The notes: generated from the sequence alone by a model not told the origin. A DNA stretch of 64,000 bases from Citrobacter arsenatis (GCF_004353845.1 NZ_CP037863.1:79365-143364), one strand, 5' to 3'; shown: positions 35,635 to 43,322, counted from the stretch's first letter. Made by a program: numbers and translations.

Positions 35635-36371
35635 GAGCGCGGTTCTCCGTCATCTGAAAAAATAACCCAGGCATATCCTTCTCCACCGGCGTACAGCTGA
35701 TGCCGGGAGAGCATCACAGCCCTGACCCCTTTACGCCAGAAGTCACGTTCACGCAGATTCTGAGTAATACTGCCGGGATTGGACATACGGAAGCGCACTA
35801 TTCGCAGATGGTTTCCCACAAACTGGCGTTCAGGAACAAGGTGTACCGATGTGCCTGGGTTATATGCTGGCATACGACTTATCGGATATTCCTGGTAGTC
35901 ATCAGGAACGTCGCCGTTAACAATAATACGTGACAGGGAAACGAGAGTTTTTTCATAGCTCTGCCCTTCCTCCCACGCTTTCGCATCATTGTTTTTACGC
36001 AGCGGTGGAGATATGGGGGTAAATCGCAGTGTTTTACCGTTTCCTGGCTGGGGCCGGACATTGAGGCTCAGAGAGGAACCCCGGTCAGTCTGAATGAATA
36101 CAGTGAAGTTTTGCCCGACTAGTGGTGAAAGAATAAGGGCGCCGTCATCTGTCTGGCTCTGGTCATAGGCACCGGATGGTCCGCTGATGCTGGTAATCAG
36201 TTCTCCGTTAATAACAACCTTACTGGGATTGGTATTGCTGAGAGTGACATTAAAGGCGGCGTCGTTCTCAAACGGAATGGCTGCGGGGGCGGAAGCGGCC
36301 CGAAGGCCGCTGGTAAAAAGTCCCGTTGCCAGTAACACAGCAACAGCTGCCGGTGAAATACGGATTTTCAT
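35631..36371 (-). CDS. traK: Outer-membrane core secretin-like protein TraK (VirB9 type)
   Basis: A 246-residue periplasmic protein (F TraK 242) with a signal peptide ending near AASA, an N-terminal beta domain (VTLSNTNPSKVVINGELITS) and a C-terminal block RFVGNHLRIVRFRMSNPGSI that binds TraV. It forms the outer-membrane ring of the channel with TraV and TraB. Confidence 0.95.
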   Translation of the reverse strand: MKIRISPAAVAVLLATGLFTSGLRAASAPAAIPFENDAAFNVTLSNTNPSKVVINGELITSISGPSGAYDQSQTDDGALILSPLVGQNFTVFIQTDRGSSLSLNVRPQPGNGKTLRFTPISPPLRKNNDAKAWEEGQSYEKTLVSLSRIIVNGDVPDDYQEYPISRMPAYNPGTSVHLVPERQFVGNHLRIVRFRMSNPGSITQNLRERDFWRKGVRAVMLSRHQLYAGGEGYAWVIFSDDGEPRS

Positions 36372-36382
36372 TGGCAGTCCTG

Positions 36383-36967
36383 TCAGTTAGTGGTGGTGAC
36401 CGACTGAAGTTCTTCGAACAGGTGAAGATTTACCAGTCCTTCGATATAACTCAATTTCAGTCGGTAGGTTTTTTCCTGGTCCTTTAGCGGTGTGGTGATA
36501 GCGCCGTTGGTTGTGGAGGACTTCAGCGTTCCGCTGAACTCGACCACGCCAGGTTCATTCATTACCCTGATTTCCTTTGTATCAAAGCGGGTGGTGATTC
36601 CGCCTTTCTTGATACGTTCAGCCTCAATATCCAGTGCTTTCTTCAGTTCATCCCGTTCGGCGGATGGGACGAAACCGAGAAGCATTTTCTGGTTGTTATC
36701 AACGTTTTCAGGACTGACATTCAGTCGCCAGTAAATAAAGGCTGCGGCGAACATGGTCATTCCAGTGGCGTCAGCACCAGAGGCATCAGAAGTAAATGGT
36801 TGGTTGAATGACATGGGTGTGGTGATGGTTTTCTGTTTTGTGGCGAAATACCACGCAAGAGACCCCGTCAGAACATTTCCCACGGCGCTGAGAAGAAGCA
36901 ATAAAGCCAGAGCAATAAACGCATAACGGAGTTGTTTATCGCGCTCGCCTTTAATTTTAAGCTTCAT
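36383..36967 (-). CDS. traE: Pilus assembly protein TraE (VirB5/VirB8 position)
   Basis: A 194-residue inner-membrane-anchored protein (F TraE 188). A membrane segment at about 13-40 (FIALALLLLLSAVGNVLTGS) is followed by a periplasmic NTF2-like domain (FSGTLKSSTTNGAITTPLKD, TYRLKLSYIEGLVNLHLFE). It is essential for pilus assembly. Confidence 0.95.
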   Translation of the reverse strand: MKLKIKGERDKQLRYAFIALALLLLLSAVGNVLTGSLAWYFATKQKTITTPMSFNQPFTSDASGADATGMTMFAAAFIYWRLNVSPENVDNNQKMLLGFVPSAERDELKKALDIEAERIKKGGITTRFDTKEIRVMNEPGVVEFSGTLKSSTTNGAITTPLKDQEKTYRLKLSYIEGLVNLHLFEELQSVTTTN

Positions 36968-36972
36968 ATTAG

Positions 36973-37275
36973 TTAAGCTCTCCAGTGTCGGAAACTAGAA
37001 TCAGGTATTTGTTGAAAAGTAATTTTGAATAGCAAGGAAGGTAGATGCCAGTAGCAAAAATTGAGCAACCAGTACGACCCCTGCCCTTTTTTCAGATGCC
37101 TGATTAGCGCCCACAGCAGACCCGCTACAACGGAAAGTTCCAGTGACATATCGTTAAGAACCCCCAGAATAATTAAAGGGGCAACAATAAGAACCTCATC
37201 AAGTGGAAGACCGAAATAACGTTCCTGCTGATTGAGAGTTTCCGGGAAGTGGTATTTATCTTCTTCCCCATTCAT
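36973..37275 (-). CDS. traL: Pilus assembly protein TraL (VirB3 type)
   Basis: A 100-residue inner-membrane protein (F TraL 91). The start at 37275 is 2 bases after the traA stop (TAA CA ATG); the frame opens 15 codons earlier within traA. FPETLNQQERYFGLPLDEVL precedes two hydrophobic segments (about 34-50 and 55-75), the typical TraL layout. Confidence 0.92.
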   Translation of the reverse strand: MNGEEDKYHFPETLNQQERYFGLPLDEVLIVAPLIILGVLNDMSLELSVVAGLLWALIRHLKKGQGSYWLLNFCYWHLPSLLFKITFQQIPDSSFRHWRA

Positions 37276-37277
37276 TG

Positions 37278-37631
37278 TTAGCTCGCAATACCGAAAGCGA
37301 TGCGAGTAAAAATGATACACAACACGATACCGACAAATACCAGTGGTGAGCGCACTTTAATGTAAATAAAGAGGCCCATGATAATTTCGGCTATGTAAAA
37401 CCATTTTACAAGAGATGAGCCGGAACCAAAGGTTGAATTGACGGTAGCGTTTTGGGTAGCCAGTAAGTCAGTGCCGCCTGCCAAAACCGGATGTGCGACC
37501 ATAAGTGAAATTAAAATTAACCCTCCATTTTTAATGAATTTTCTAATCTGGTGATTCTCACGAGCTTTACGAAATAAAGACGCTACCGCCCATCCCTTCA
37601 CGACTTTAAGGGCATTACCTTGTGTGGACAT
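37278..37631 (-). CDS. traA: Prepropilin TraA
   Basis: A 117-residue prepropilin (F 121). A long basic leader and hydrophobic segment end at HPVLA, giving a mature pilin of about 66 residues that starts GGTDLLATQ. FGSGSSLVKWFYIAEIIMG matches the F pilin block FGKDSSVVKWVVLAEVLVG. A second hydrophobic helix makes up the C-terminus. The acidic N-terminal residue Ala1 of F pilin is replaced here by Gly, so N-acetylation may differ. It is the first gene of the assembly operon; GGAG lies upstream of ATG. Confidence 0.95.
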   Translation of the reverse strand: MSTQGNALKVVKGWAVASLFRKARENHQIRKFIKNGGLILISLMVAHPVLAGGTDLLATQNATVNSTFGSGSSLVKWFYIAEIIMGLFIYIKVRSPLVFVGIVLCIIFTRIAFGIAS

Positions 37632-37829
37632 GCTTGTTTTCTCCGGAAGTAAACAATGTGTTTGTGCATAAGTGTTTGTTTACGCACGCGATATTGTCCC
37701 ATGACCCTAAAAAAAAAAAACCGTGACACATGTCACACTGTTAAAAGTTTTTGGGAATATTCCTAATATGTAAGTTCGGTAGGCTTTGTCTCTCAGACTG
37801 ACGATGTATCGCTTGCGAGATCTATAGCA
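37632..37829. promoter_or_regulatory. Divergent control region between traA and the TraY-like gene
   Basis: Contains a run of 12 A at 37709-37720 followed by GTGACA-CA-TGTCAC at 37723-37736, a near-perfect dyad suited to a dimeric regulator. Since the adjacent + strand gene encodes a tandem ribbon-helix-helix protein, autoregulation and control of the tra promoter from this region are likely inferences. Confidence 0.6.
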
Positions 37830-38471
37830 ATGAAAGTAAAAGAGAAAATGTGGGAAGGGCGTGGAAGGCCACGTAAATTCCAGCCTGGTGAGGCTGTTGA
37901 ATGGAGGCTACGCGCTCCCGATAACTTACTCATGGAGCTTAGGGTGTGTGCCCGCTTAGGCAAAAGAAGTGTGAATGATGAAATTATTGCAAGGTTATTA
38001 CTATCACTAAATTATCAGCCAAATAGCCCTGTAATTAAAACGGCAGAGGGGGAACGTTTGATTGCGCTGGCTGTTAAATTTGAAAACTGGCTTAGTTCCC
38101 TGCTTGATGATGAGAGTTTTAATCCTGATAAAAATACAGAGCCCAGTGCTTATGCAGAACGGTTGTGGATGTGGCGTGAGGGTGAGCGTATTTTACTGCC
38201 GGGTAAAACCACGGGGTATAGTATGCGAATTCCTGAGAATCTGGCGGAAGAGATTCGAACTATGGCGAGGGTTCATAAACGCAGCCTTAATGATGAAATG
38301 CTGACAAGGTTGATGAATACTTTTGGATATTTCACAGAGAGGATTCTTGAGCAGAATGAAGATGCGCAGGCATTGAAAGTTCTATGTCTTGAATTTGAAG
38401 TGTTTTTAAAAGAAAAAATCGCCGAGGCTGAAAAGAGTGTACTGCCCAGAGATAAAGACGGTACACAGTGA
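37830..38471 (+). CDS. Tandem ribbon-helix-helix DNA-binding protein, TraY-like
   Basis: A 213-residue protein with two Arc-like domains: VEWRLRAPDNLLMELRVCAR plus LGKRSVNDEIIARLL (about 23-60) and GYSMRIPENLAEEIRTMARV plus HKRSLNDEMLTRLMNTFGY (about 130-170). The RSxNDE pattern matches Arc (RSVNSE). F TraY is also a fused tandem of two such domains and binds oriT and the tra promoter, but is shorter (131) and lies in the tra operon just before traA in the same direction. Here the gene is divergent from traA and convergent with traM. Role as relaxosome and promoter regulator is inferred. Confidence 0.75.
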   Translation: MKVKEKMWEGRGRPRKFQPGEAVEWRLRAPDNLLMELRVCARLGKRSVNDEIIARLLLSLNYQPNSPVIKTAEGERLIALAVKFENWLSSLLDDESFNPDKNTEPSAYAERLWMWREGERILLPGKTTGYSMRIPENLAEEIRTMARVHKRSLNDEMLTRLMNTFGYFTERILEQNEDAQALKVLCLEFEVFLKEKIAEAEKSVLPRDKDGTQ

Positions 38472-38476
38472 TCGAT

Positions 38477-38498
38477 GAAGCCGGTCCAACCCGGCTTC
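38477..38498. terminator. Hairpin between convergent traY-like gene and traM
   Basis: GAAGCCGG at 38477-38484 and CCGGCTTC at 38491-38498 enclose TCCAAC. It lies between two convergent stops (38471 and 38503), as expected for a bidirectional terminator, although no long T run follows on either side. Confidence 0.6.
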
Positions 38499-38502
38499 TG
38501 AA

Positions 38503-38895
38503 TTACTTCTCATCGATGATGAAGTGCTTTCGGTCAGCTTCATCTTCGGCATCGTTAATGGCGCTAATGTTATTATTTATGAGGTCATCCAGTGATACAC
38601 CCGACTGTGCCCCCTTGAGGTTTACATAAATTTCTGACACAAGCGCCGTTAAAATCATAATACCTTCTCTGGAGCCGGATACTTTTCTTATCAGGTCACG
38701 CCTGAATCCATCGAGGTCAAATGTTGAACCTTCTTCCTTTGATTTATGAACCATAAGTCCGAGGCGAACCAGTTCGTTAACTGTTGATGAGTAGTTGGTT
38801 TCAGAACCGGTTGCGCCCTTCTGTATCTCTATATCGACAATATCCTGAATCTCTCTGTCAATTTTATCTTTGAAGTAGATGTTCTTGCGCGGCAT
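38503..38895 (-). CDS. traM: Relaxosome protein TraM
   Basis: A 130-residue protein (F TraM 127). An N-terminal ribbon-helix-helix region (MPRKNIYFKDKIDREIQDIV) is followed by a helical tetramerisation domain and the acidic tail ending DRKHFIIDEK. The motif VNELVRLGLMVHKSKEEGST corresponds to LLELGLRVYEAQ of F TraM. TraM binds sites between its gene and nic and contacts the TraD C-tail. The sequence is quite diverged from F, which fits the unusual repeat array upstream. Confidence 0.85.
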   Translation of the reverse strand: MPRKNIYFKDKIDREIQDIVDIEIQKGATGSETNYSSTVNELVRLGLMVHKSKEEGSTFDLDGFRRDLIRKVSGSREGIMILTALVSEIYVNLKGAQSGVSLDDLINNNISAINDAEDEADRKHFIIDEK

Positions 38896-39017
38896 AATAT
38901 TTTCCTGAAAATTTCATGCAGTGCCGTATGCGGCACTGTGCTATCCCGATGAGACAGATTTAATACATCAGAAAGCTGCTGTTTTAAAGTCCTTGTCGGA
39001 TATTAGAATCATAATCA

Positions 39018-39249
39018 AGCTTTTATGTGTGTGGTAATCCAGCACTATGATGTGTGTGCATGCAGCACCATCAGGTGTGTTAATTAGGCACCATTATGTG
39101 TGTTGATCAAGCACCACTGCATTTTAAGTTACTCTATTATTTATATACACACAATCCCCACACATCACAGTGCTTAATCAGGCACTGCAAGGTGTGTTAA
39201 TCCGGCACTGTTAAGTGTGGGGTAACGGCACTGCAAAGTGTGTTAATCC
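39018..39249. repeat. Two arrays of 23-bp direct repeats in oriT
   Basis: Units start at 39018, 39041, 39064 and 39087 (first array, 4 in tandem) and 39181, 39204 and 39227 (second array, 3 in tandem), with degenerate units at 39110 and 39158. The consensus is roughly RGCACYNNNANGTGTGTTAAT plus 2-3 bases. The second array is the best conserved. An AT-rich stretch (39121-39157) separates the arrays. Placed between traM and nic, they are the likely binding sites for TraM and/or the TraY-like protein. 23 bp is about two helical turns, so proteins would align on one face. Confidence 0.8.
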
Positions 39250-39325
39250 ACACACCTTTTATCACTATATACTCGCATTCCGCATTGCGGCTTAAAGTAG
39301 CATGATGAAATTAAAGAAAAAATCT

Positions 39326-39365
39326 GCAAGATGAAATCTTGCGTGGGGTGTGATGTTTTAATGGG
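39326..39365 (+). other. oriT: oriT core with predicted nic site
   Basis: GCAAGAT at 39326-39332 and ATCTTGC at 39336-39342 form an inverted repeat directly followed by GTGGGGTGT ending at 39351. The F relaxase site reads TTGCGTGGGGTGT/GGTGC with the same inverted repeat before it. Here it is TTGCGTGGGGTGT/GATGT, so nic is predicted between 39351 and 39352 on the + strand. The transferred strand then runs rightwards from 39352, so 39.35-62 kb is the leading region and traM to repA enters last. Confidence 0.9.
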
Positions 39366-39473
39366 TGAGCAAAGAGCGGCAAGTTAATAACCGTGTCATG
39401 GTTGATTCCCTTATTTGAGGCTGTGGCTAAATGCATGATTTGAAGCGCTTCCGCGCGTTTGTAGGAAATTATC

Positions 39474-39502
39474 TTGATTAAAATGATCTGGCGGGATATT
39501 TT
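39474..39502 (+). promoter_or_regulatory. Promoter of the transglycosylase gene
   Basis: TTGATT at 39474-39479 and TATTTT at 39497-39502 are separated by 17 bases, 48 bases before the ATG. Boxes are moderate matches to sigma-70. A palindrome GAAGCGCTTC lies just upstream at about 39442-39451. Confidence 0.5.
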
Positions 39503-39549
39503 TTATTGCATAGCATGCACAGGCTTATGGTAGACATAAGGGCCACAGG

Positions 39550-40083
39550 ATGAAAATAACTAAAACCCCGGCCTTATTGCTGGCGTTCTCGCTCTCAGCA
39601 ACGGCTACTCCTCAAATGTGTTTCGACCAGGCGGGGAGAGATTACCAAATAGATCCACTTCTACTTATGGCAATATCAATTAAAGAGAGCCGTCTTAAAC
39701 CTGCAGCGATTAATGGATCTAATGGTAATGGAACGGAAGATATCTGTGGTATGCAGGTAAACAGTTCTCATTACGAAAAACTTAAAAAGTTTAATATTAC
39801 CCGCGAAAGATTATTAAGCGATCCATGTATATGTGTGTATTCAGGTGCATGGGTTCTAGCACGTAACTTTCAGTCTTATGGGCGAAACTGGGATAGCGTA
39901 GGAATATATAACACGGGACCTCGTGATGAGATGATAAAAAAACGAAAAGCTTACGCCACAGACATTAAGAACATCTATCGAATTCTCCTTGCAAGAAAAA
40001 TAATCATTGCAGGCTCATCGGGAGATCGAGACTCCCTATCTATTGAAGAGATAAAAGAAATCGATGTAAGTAAAAACCAATAA
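39550..40083 (+). CDS. Lytic transglycosylase (F orf169 / P19 family)
   Basis: A 177-residue periplasmic protein with a signal peptide (to about 20), the catalytic motif AISIKESRLKPAAIN (Glu46) and GMQVN (67-71), and YNTGP near 119: the SLT/VirB1 fold. It locally cuts peptidoglycan to let the channel through. In F and R1 the homologue (orf169, gene 19) lies next to oriT at the start of the leading region. It is the only leading-side gene here on the + strand. Confidence 0.92.
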   Translation: MKITKTPALLLAFSLSATATPQMCFDQAGRDYQIDPLLLMAISIKESRLKPAAINGSNGNGTEDICGMQVNSSHYEKLKKFNITRERLLSDPCICVYSGAWVLARNFQSYGRNWDSVGIYNTGPRDEMIKKRKAYATDIKNIYRILLARKIIIAGSSGDRDSLSIEEIKEIDVSKNQ

Positions 40084-40087
40084 AAAA

Positions 40088-40110
40088 AGCCGCTCACTTG
40101 AGCGGCTATT
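40088..40110. terminator. Bidirectional terminator
   Basis: AGCCGCTCA at 40088-40096 and TGAGCGGCT at 40099-40107 form a 9-bp stem with a 2-base loop; A7 precedes it (T run for the minus direction) and TATTATT follows. It separates the convergent transglycosylase and DUF932 genes. Confidence 0.85.
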
Positions 40111-40112
40111 AT

Positions 40113-40934
40113 TCAAGCTTTAAGTCTTGCGAATTCCTCTGCCATTTTCCAGAGTGCCTGGTTAAGTTTTACATCACCATCAATACCAGTGACTTCTCTT
40201 GTTTTTGTTCTTTTTCCTTTTGCTGTCTTTCCTGAAATTCCGCCTTTGATGACGTTCTCCTGAATACGGTTAAATGTACTCCACAGATCCAAACCTCTGT
40301 CTTCCCAACGGCGAGCCTGTAATAACTGGTCAGGTGTCACAGGTGAATGAGTGCCATCATATTTATACTCAAGGGCTGCAACGCTTAACAAACGTTGCTC
40401 CGGCTCAGTCAACTGAATACCTTTCATGATATCAATATTTTCAATCACGGTATCGAACGTATCCATCACAGTGTATGCGCCTTCAATCACCTGTCCGACA
40501 ATATCACCTTTATGCGGCACTCTAATTTCGCCAAAATCTTTCCACGCTACCAGACCATTGGTACAAATCTGGCGGAACATACCTGGAATCATTTTATAGC
40601 TACTGGAACCATCGTGACTGTTCAGCAAAATAATCTCTGGTACTTCTTTCCCCGCAATCTGATCATGGCGACGCAGACGTAATAAATGTTTTGTGAACTC
40701 ACGCTTTTCAATATCGCGTGTACGGGACTGTGTTGCATAAAAAGGTTGAAAGCCTTCTTCACGAAGACGGTCCAGTATTTCAATAGTTGGAATATAGGTA
40801 TAGCGTTCTGAACGTGAATCATGTTTTTCGGAAGAAAATGCACTGGGTACAATGCGCTGTAATTCATCATTAGTCAGCGGACGATTCTGACGAATAGAGG
40901 ACGGTGCGCGATAACGATTAGCAAAACTGATCAT
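40113..40934 (-). CDS. DUF932-family protein
   Basis: A 273-residue protein typical of the DUF932 proteins found on plasmids and phages: a segment on substrates (RYTYIPTIEILDRLREEGFQ, ATQSRTRDIEKREFTKHLLR), PEIILLNSHDGSSSYKMIPG and FRQICTNGLVAWKDFGEIRV. Molecular role is unknown. It is the last gene before nic on the transferred strand, so it is templated very early. AAGGGG lies 7 bases before ATG. It follows the first leader-fused gene by 11 bases. Confidence 0.85.
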   Translation of the reverse strand: MISFANRYRAPSSIRQNRPLTNDELQRIVPSAFSSEKHDSRSERYTYIPTIEILDRLREEGFQPFYATQSRTRDIEKREFTKHLLRLRRHDQIAGKEVPEIILLNSHDGSSSYKMIPGMFRQICTNGLVAWKDFGEIRVPHKGDIVGQVIEGAYTVMDTFDTVIENIDIMKGIQLTEPEQRLLSVAALEYKYDGTHSPVTPDQLLQARRWEDRGLDLWSTFNRIQENVIKGGISGKTAKGKRTKTREVTGIDGDVKLNQALWKMAEEFARLKA

Positions 40935-40945
40935 AACATTCCCCT

Positions 40946-41239
40946 TTAGTTAATACTTACTGGCGTAATTGTGCGAAAGAAATTATCTACTGGTGCAGCA
41001 GCAGCTACCGGATAGCCGTCCAGGATCCAGACAGAGAGATAATCAATGCAGTTCTCATTGATTAATGACAACTCATAACTCCCGACTGGCGGTTCAAAAA
41101 TCAGAGGTTGTAATTCCCCTTCCGTCGCAGCCATGACCCAGCAAAACAGATCAACGATTTGTTCAGCTGTGATTTCTGATTCACATCTTTCGGAAGATTC
41201 TTGAGCGGCGGTTTTGACGTTGACGTTTCGTGTGTGCAT
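40946..41239 (-). CDS. Leading-region protein with the shared MHTRNVN leader (copy 1)
   Basis: A 97-residue protein. AGGAG lies 9 bases before the ATG at 41239, and this start is shared with two other genes. The first 16 residues (MHTRNVNVKTAAQESS) are identical in the products at 45153-45371 and 50543-50818; the remainder is unrelated: an acidic domain (AEQIVDLFCWVMAATEGE, SYELSLINENCIDYLSVWIL). The net acidic unique part could mimic DNA or bind protein; this is inference only. A single-stranded promoter-like core lies about 360 bases upstream. Confidence 0.75.
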   Translation of the reverse strand: MHTRNVNVKTAAQESSERCESEITAEQIVDLFCWVMAATEGELQPLIFEPPVGSYELSLINENCIDYLSVWILDGYPVAAAAPVDNFFRTITPVSIN

Positions 41240-41737
41240 CCTGGTTTTCTCCTGTGGTGATGGTTTTCCATCTCCCTGGTGAGTTCTCTCGCGGCAAATG
41301 GCAAAGGAGCAACGGCTGACGAATGAACGCAGGGGCGTCACCGCAGGCCGCAGCGCAAGCGAGCCGACAGGCGAAGTGCGAACGGGCGAGGAACGGCGAA
41401 GCGTACCCTTGCGGGCAGGCGGATGACGGTGCTACAAGCAGCCCTCCGCGTGAGGACACACAGGGCGATGGCCTCACCGGATGAACAGGATGCACACACC
41501 CGACACGTCGGAACGGCGTGGCGGCATCAGAGCGACGGCATCGCCGGCGCGGTGGAGGCGGCGCGGCCGGCACGGGCGCAGCAAGCCGCAGGGGTTGACC
41601 TTCGCCATCAGACCCTAGCCGCATGGCCCGAAACCCGCAGGGGTTCGGCGGAGACTGGCAGGTGCGCAGCAGCTGCCCTGGCGGAGTGGGGCTCGACGAC
41701 TGGACAGCGTCAGCTGGTCAGGAGCCGAAGGGGGCCA
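41192..41737. repeat. Leader block A, copy 1 (shared start region to the 137-bp core)
   Basis: From GGAAGATTC at 41192 up to the end of the core at 41737 the sequence is nearly identical to 50771-51316 and, apart from one replaced segment, to 45324-45852. It contains (minus direction) the 137-bp core, a roughly 360-base leader, a ribosome binding site and the first 16 codons of the gene. No terminal inverted repeats or target duplications were seen, so homologous recombination rather than transposition is likely. Confidence 0.9.
41601..41737 (-). promoter_or_regulatory. Frpo-like single-stranded promoter core, copy 1
   Basis: One of five 137-bp copies. On the + (transferred) strand TGGCCC (41624-41629) can pair with GGGCCA (41732-41737), enclosing CCGAAACCC/GGGGTTCGG (41628-41648, one mismatch) and GGCTC/GAGCC further in. 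F-plasmid Frpo elements are hairpin-forming leading-region sequences that RNA polymerase uses as promoters on single-stranded DNA. Orientation, position and copy number fit. The assignment is by structure and context; the F sequence itself could not be aligned here. Confidence 0.7.
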
Positions 41738-42008
41738 TCAGTCTGTTATTACTGAGACCAGAGGAATAGAACAGAACCATGCAGACAGTAGATAAATGAT
41801 CCGCAATCAGTAAATCACAATGGACAGGGCGGGAAGAGAGCGGGCGCGCCGCAGGCGCTGCCGCCCTGCCCCGTTCCCGGAGGGAACCGTCCTTCCTGGC
41901 TGTTCATGCTTGCGATCGCACCAGAAGAGGAAAAAGGGGCTGCCAGCGAACCGGCAACCCCTTCATAAAGGCGCTTCAGGCATAACCAAACCACCACAGC
42001 CCCTGATT

Positions 42009-42028
42009 GGCGGGGGTTTCCCCCCGCC
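42009..42028 (-). terminator. Terminator of hok copy 1
   Basis: GGCGGGGG at 42009-42016 and CCCCCGCC at 42021-42028, just after the hok stop, form a GC-rich stem. The same hairpin (one base longer) follows hok copy 2. In hok mRNAs the 3' end also folds back on the 5' end to hold translation off. Confidence 0.6.
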
Positions 42029-42036
42029 GGGGTTAG

Positions 42037-42195
42037 CTACTTAGCGGATTCGTAAGCCATAAAAGCCGCCACCTCCCTGTTCGTGTCCCTGTAGCGGATT
42101 TCACAGAGTGATTTCCGGGTCAGGTAGGTAAATATCAGTAGCGTGAGACACACTATTAATACGCACCAGAACAGAGTGTTTCGTGGCAGTTTCAT
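42037..42195 (-). CDS. hok: Hok toxin, copy 1
   Basis: A 52-residue membrane toxin (KLPRNTLFWCVLIVCLTLLI then FTYLTRKSLCEIRYRD, ending AFMAYESAK), almost identical to F FlmA. The ATG at 42195 is the true hok start; the frame extends 9 codons upstream. It depolarises the membrane of plasmid-free cells once the unstable antisense RNA decays. The coding sequence is identical to copy 2 at 46153. The start codon of the overlapping regulatory frame mok has changed to TTG (42253), see findings. Confidence 0.95.
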   Translation of the reverse strand: MKLPRNTLFWCVLIVCLTLLIFTYLTRKSLCEIRYRDTNREVAAFMAYESAK

Positions 42196-42253
42196 GGCCT
42201 TCTTCTCCTTGCCTTGCGGCATCTAAGAGGCTATTCTGTTGGTGTCTAGTCAA
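42101..42253 (-). pseudogene. mok: mok frame of hok copy 1, start codon changed to TTG
   Basis: The frame equivalent to mok of copy 2 (46217-46369) is intact from TTG at 42253, but where copy 2 has ATG this copy has TTG. Translation of mok is required to translate hok in the R1/F systems, so hok copy 1 may be weakly expressed or use TTG. Confidence 0.55.
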
Positions 42254-42310
42254 GCAGATCGCCTCGTGTGTTGGTTAATTTAATTAACTTCCTACGGGGC
42301 TTTCTTCTTT
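42245..42310 (+). ncRNA. sok: Sok-type antisense RNA, copy 1 (diverged)
   Basis: The + strand here corresponds to R1 Sok: CTAG..., GCCTCGTG, then GGTTAATTTAATTAAC and TACGGGGCTTTCTTCTTT, with a terminal hairpin-like end. Compared with copy 2 it contains many substitutions and insertions while hok is identical. Ends are approximate. Confidence 0.55.
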
Positions 42311-42552
42311 CTGCCACACAACATCTGAAACGTCATGAGGCAAAAAGCCTCAAGCGCCACCGCCATTATACCTCACCCCATACCAGACTGACCAGGCATC
42401 TTCCCTTTATCTCGCTGATTTTATGTGAAATATCGTGTTTTTTTTCGATATATAAATCTCGGATTTACCCAAAAAAAACTGCACCTTAATCAGTCGGGTA
42501 TCCAACTTTTGGGGCGCAGTCCAGTTCAGGCGCAATTGAAATTATTCAAATC
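42311..42552. other. hok copy 1 mRNA leader and gap downstream of ssb
   Basis: GAGGC-AAAAA-GCCTC (42337-42351) is the conserved hok leader hairpin. The rest, to the ssb stop, is AT-rich (42420-42480) with no gene. The hok promoter should lie on the minus strand near 42360-42400. Confidence 0.4.
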
Positions 42553-43122
42553 CTAGAACGGAATATCATCGTCGAAATCATACGGCGGTTCGGGCTGCGC
42601 TGGCGGCTGCTGAGGTACTGCTTCTGCGTTTTTTCCTTTTGCCGTTTTACTCTTTCCTTTTGCTGCCCTGCCCTCGCCTTTTGCGTCACCTTTTACCGCC
42701 GGAGATGGGGTCTCAGGTTCCGGCTGCGGCTGTCCACTAAACTGCTGACCGCCCTGCTGTGCCTGGCTGTCACGGCGACCGCCCAGCATCTGCATAGTGC
42801 CGCCCACATTAACAACGACCTCTGTGGTATATTTTTCCTGACCAGACTGATCGGTCCATTTGCGGGTACGCAGCTGGCCCTCGATGTAGACCTGGGCACC
42901 TTTACGCAGATACTCCGCTGCGATTTCCGCCAGTTTTCCGAACACGACAACACGGTGCCACTCGGTGTGTTCGCGTATCTCCCCGTCCTGCTTATCGCGC
43001 CATGTTTCAGACGTTGCCAGGGTAAGATTTGCCACCGCGCCCCCGTTGGGCATGTAACGCACTTCAGGGTCCTGCCCCAGATGACCGACCAGAATGACTT
43101 TGTTTACGCCACGTGCTGCCAT
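42553..43122 (-). CDS. ssb: Plasmid single-stranded DNA-binding protein
   Basis: A 189-residue SSB with an OB-fold domain (NKVILVGHLGQDPEVRYMPN to about 112), a low-complexity Gln/Pro/Lys-rich linker including a lysine-rich part (AAKGKSKTAKGKNAE) and the acidic tip DFDDDIPF that binds partner proteins. AAGGAG precedes the ATG. It coats the incoming strand. The leader ORF at 43134-43322 ends 11 bases upstream, so ssb is probably translationally coupled to it. Confidence 0.97.
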   Translation of the reverse strand: MAARGVNKVILVGHLGQDPEVRYMPNGGAVANLTLATSETWRDKQDGEIREHTEWHRVVVFGKLAEIAAEYLRKGAQVYIEGQLRTRKWTDQSGQEKYTTEVVVNVGGTMQMLGGRRDSQAQQGGQQFSGQPQPEPETPSPAVKGDAKGEGRAAKGKSKTAKGKNAEAVPQQPPAQPEPPYDFDDDIPF

Positions 43123-43133
43123 GATAAATCTCC

Positions 43134-43322
43134 TTAATTCAGTGCCTTGCTTTTAAAAACCATCACCCGTTGAGTTTCGGGAGCCGCGGTGTTGACGTTT
43201 GCGGGAACCTGCTGCGCTGTTCCCCTGGTATTTAACTTCACCCGTTTGAGAACCTTCGCCGCAGGGGCGTAAACGAGCACGGGCGATGGCAGCTGTCCTG
43301 GGCGCGGTTTACCGCGTGCCAT
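43134..43322 (-). CDS. Leader ORF B, copy 1, upstream of ssb
   Basis: A 62-codon basic ORF (MARGKPRPGQLPSPVLVYAP, then AAKVLKRVKLNTRGTAQQ). Its first 54 residues are identical to those of the ORF at 52634-52915 and then diverge. No strong binding site is present (AGGGTAA). It is preserved in both copies and the stop lies 11 bases before ssb, so it may be a coupling leader; the product could also be a functional basic peptide. Confidence 0.55.
   Translation of the reverse strand: MARGKPRPGQLPSPVLVYAPAAKVLKRVKLNTRGTAQQVPANVNTAAPETQRVMVFKSKALN

Noticed and set aside
39018..39249. 23-bp repeats as a CRISPR array
   Set aside because: Units are directly tandem without spacers and lie between traM and nic, as binding sites do.
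41423..41755. Long + strand frames repeated at 45505-45870 and 51002-51340
   Set aside because: They are antisense frames within the repeated leader and core, without start signals; their conservation follows from the DNA repeat.
41815..41997. 60-codon minus-strand ORF repeated at 45930-46112
   Set aside because: It lies in the 3' part of the duplicated hok region, has no binding site and looks like a by-product of the repeat.
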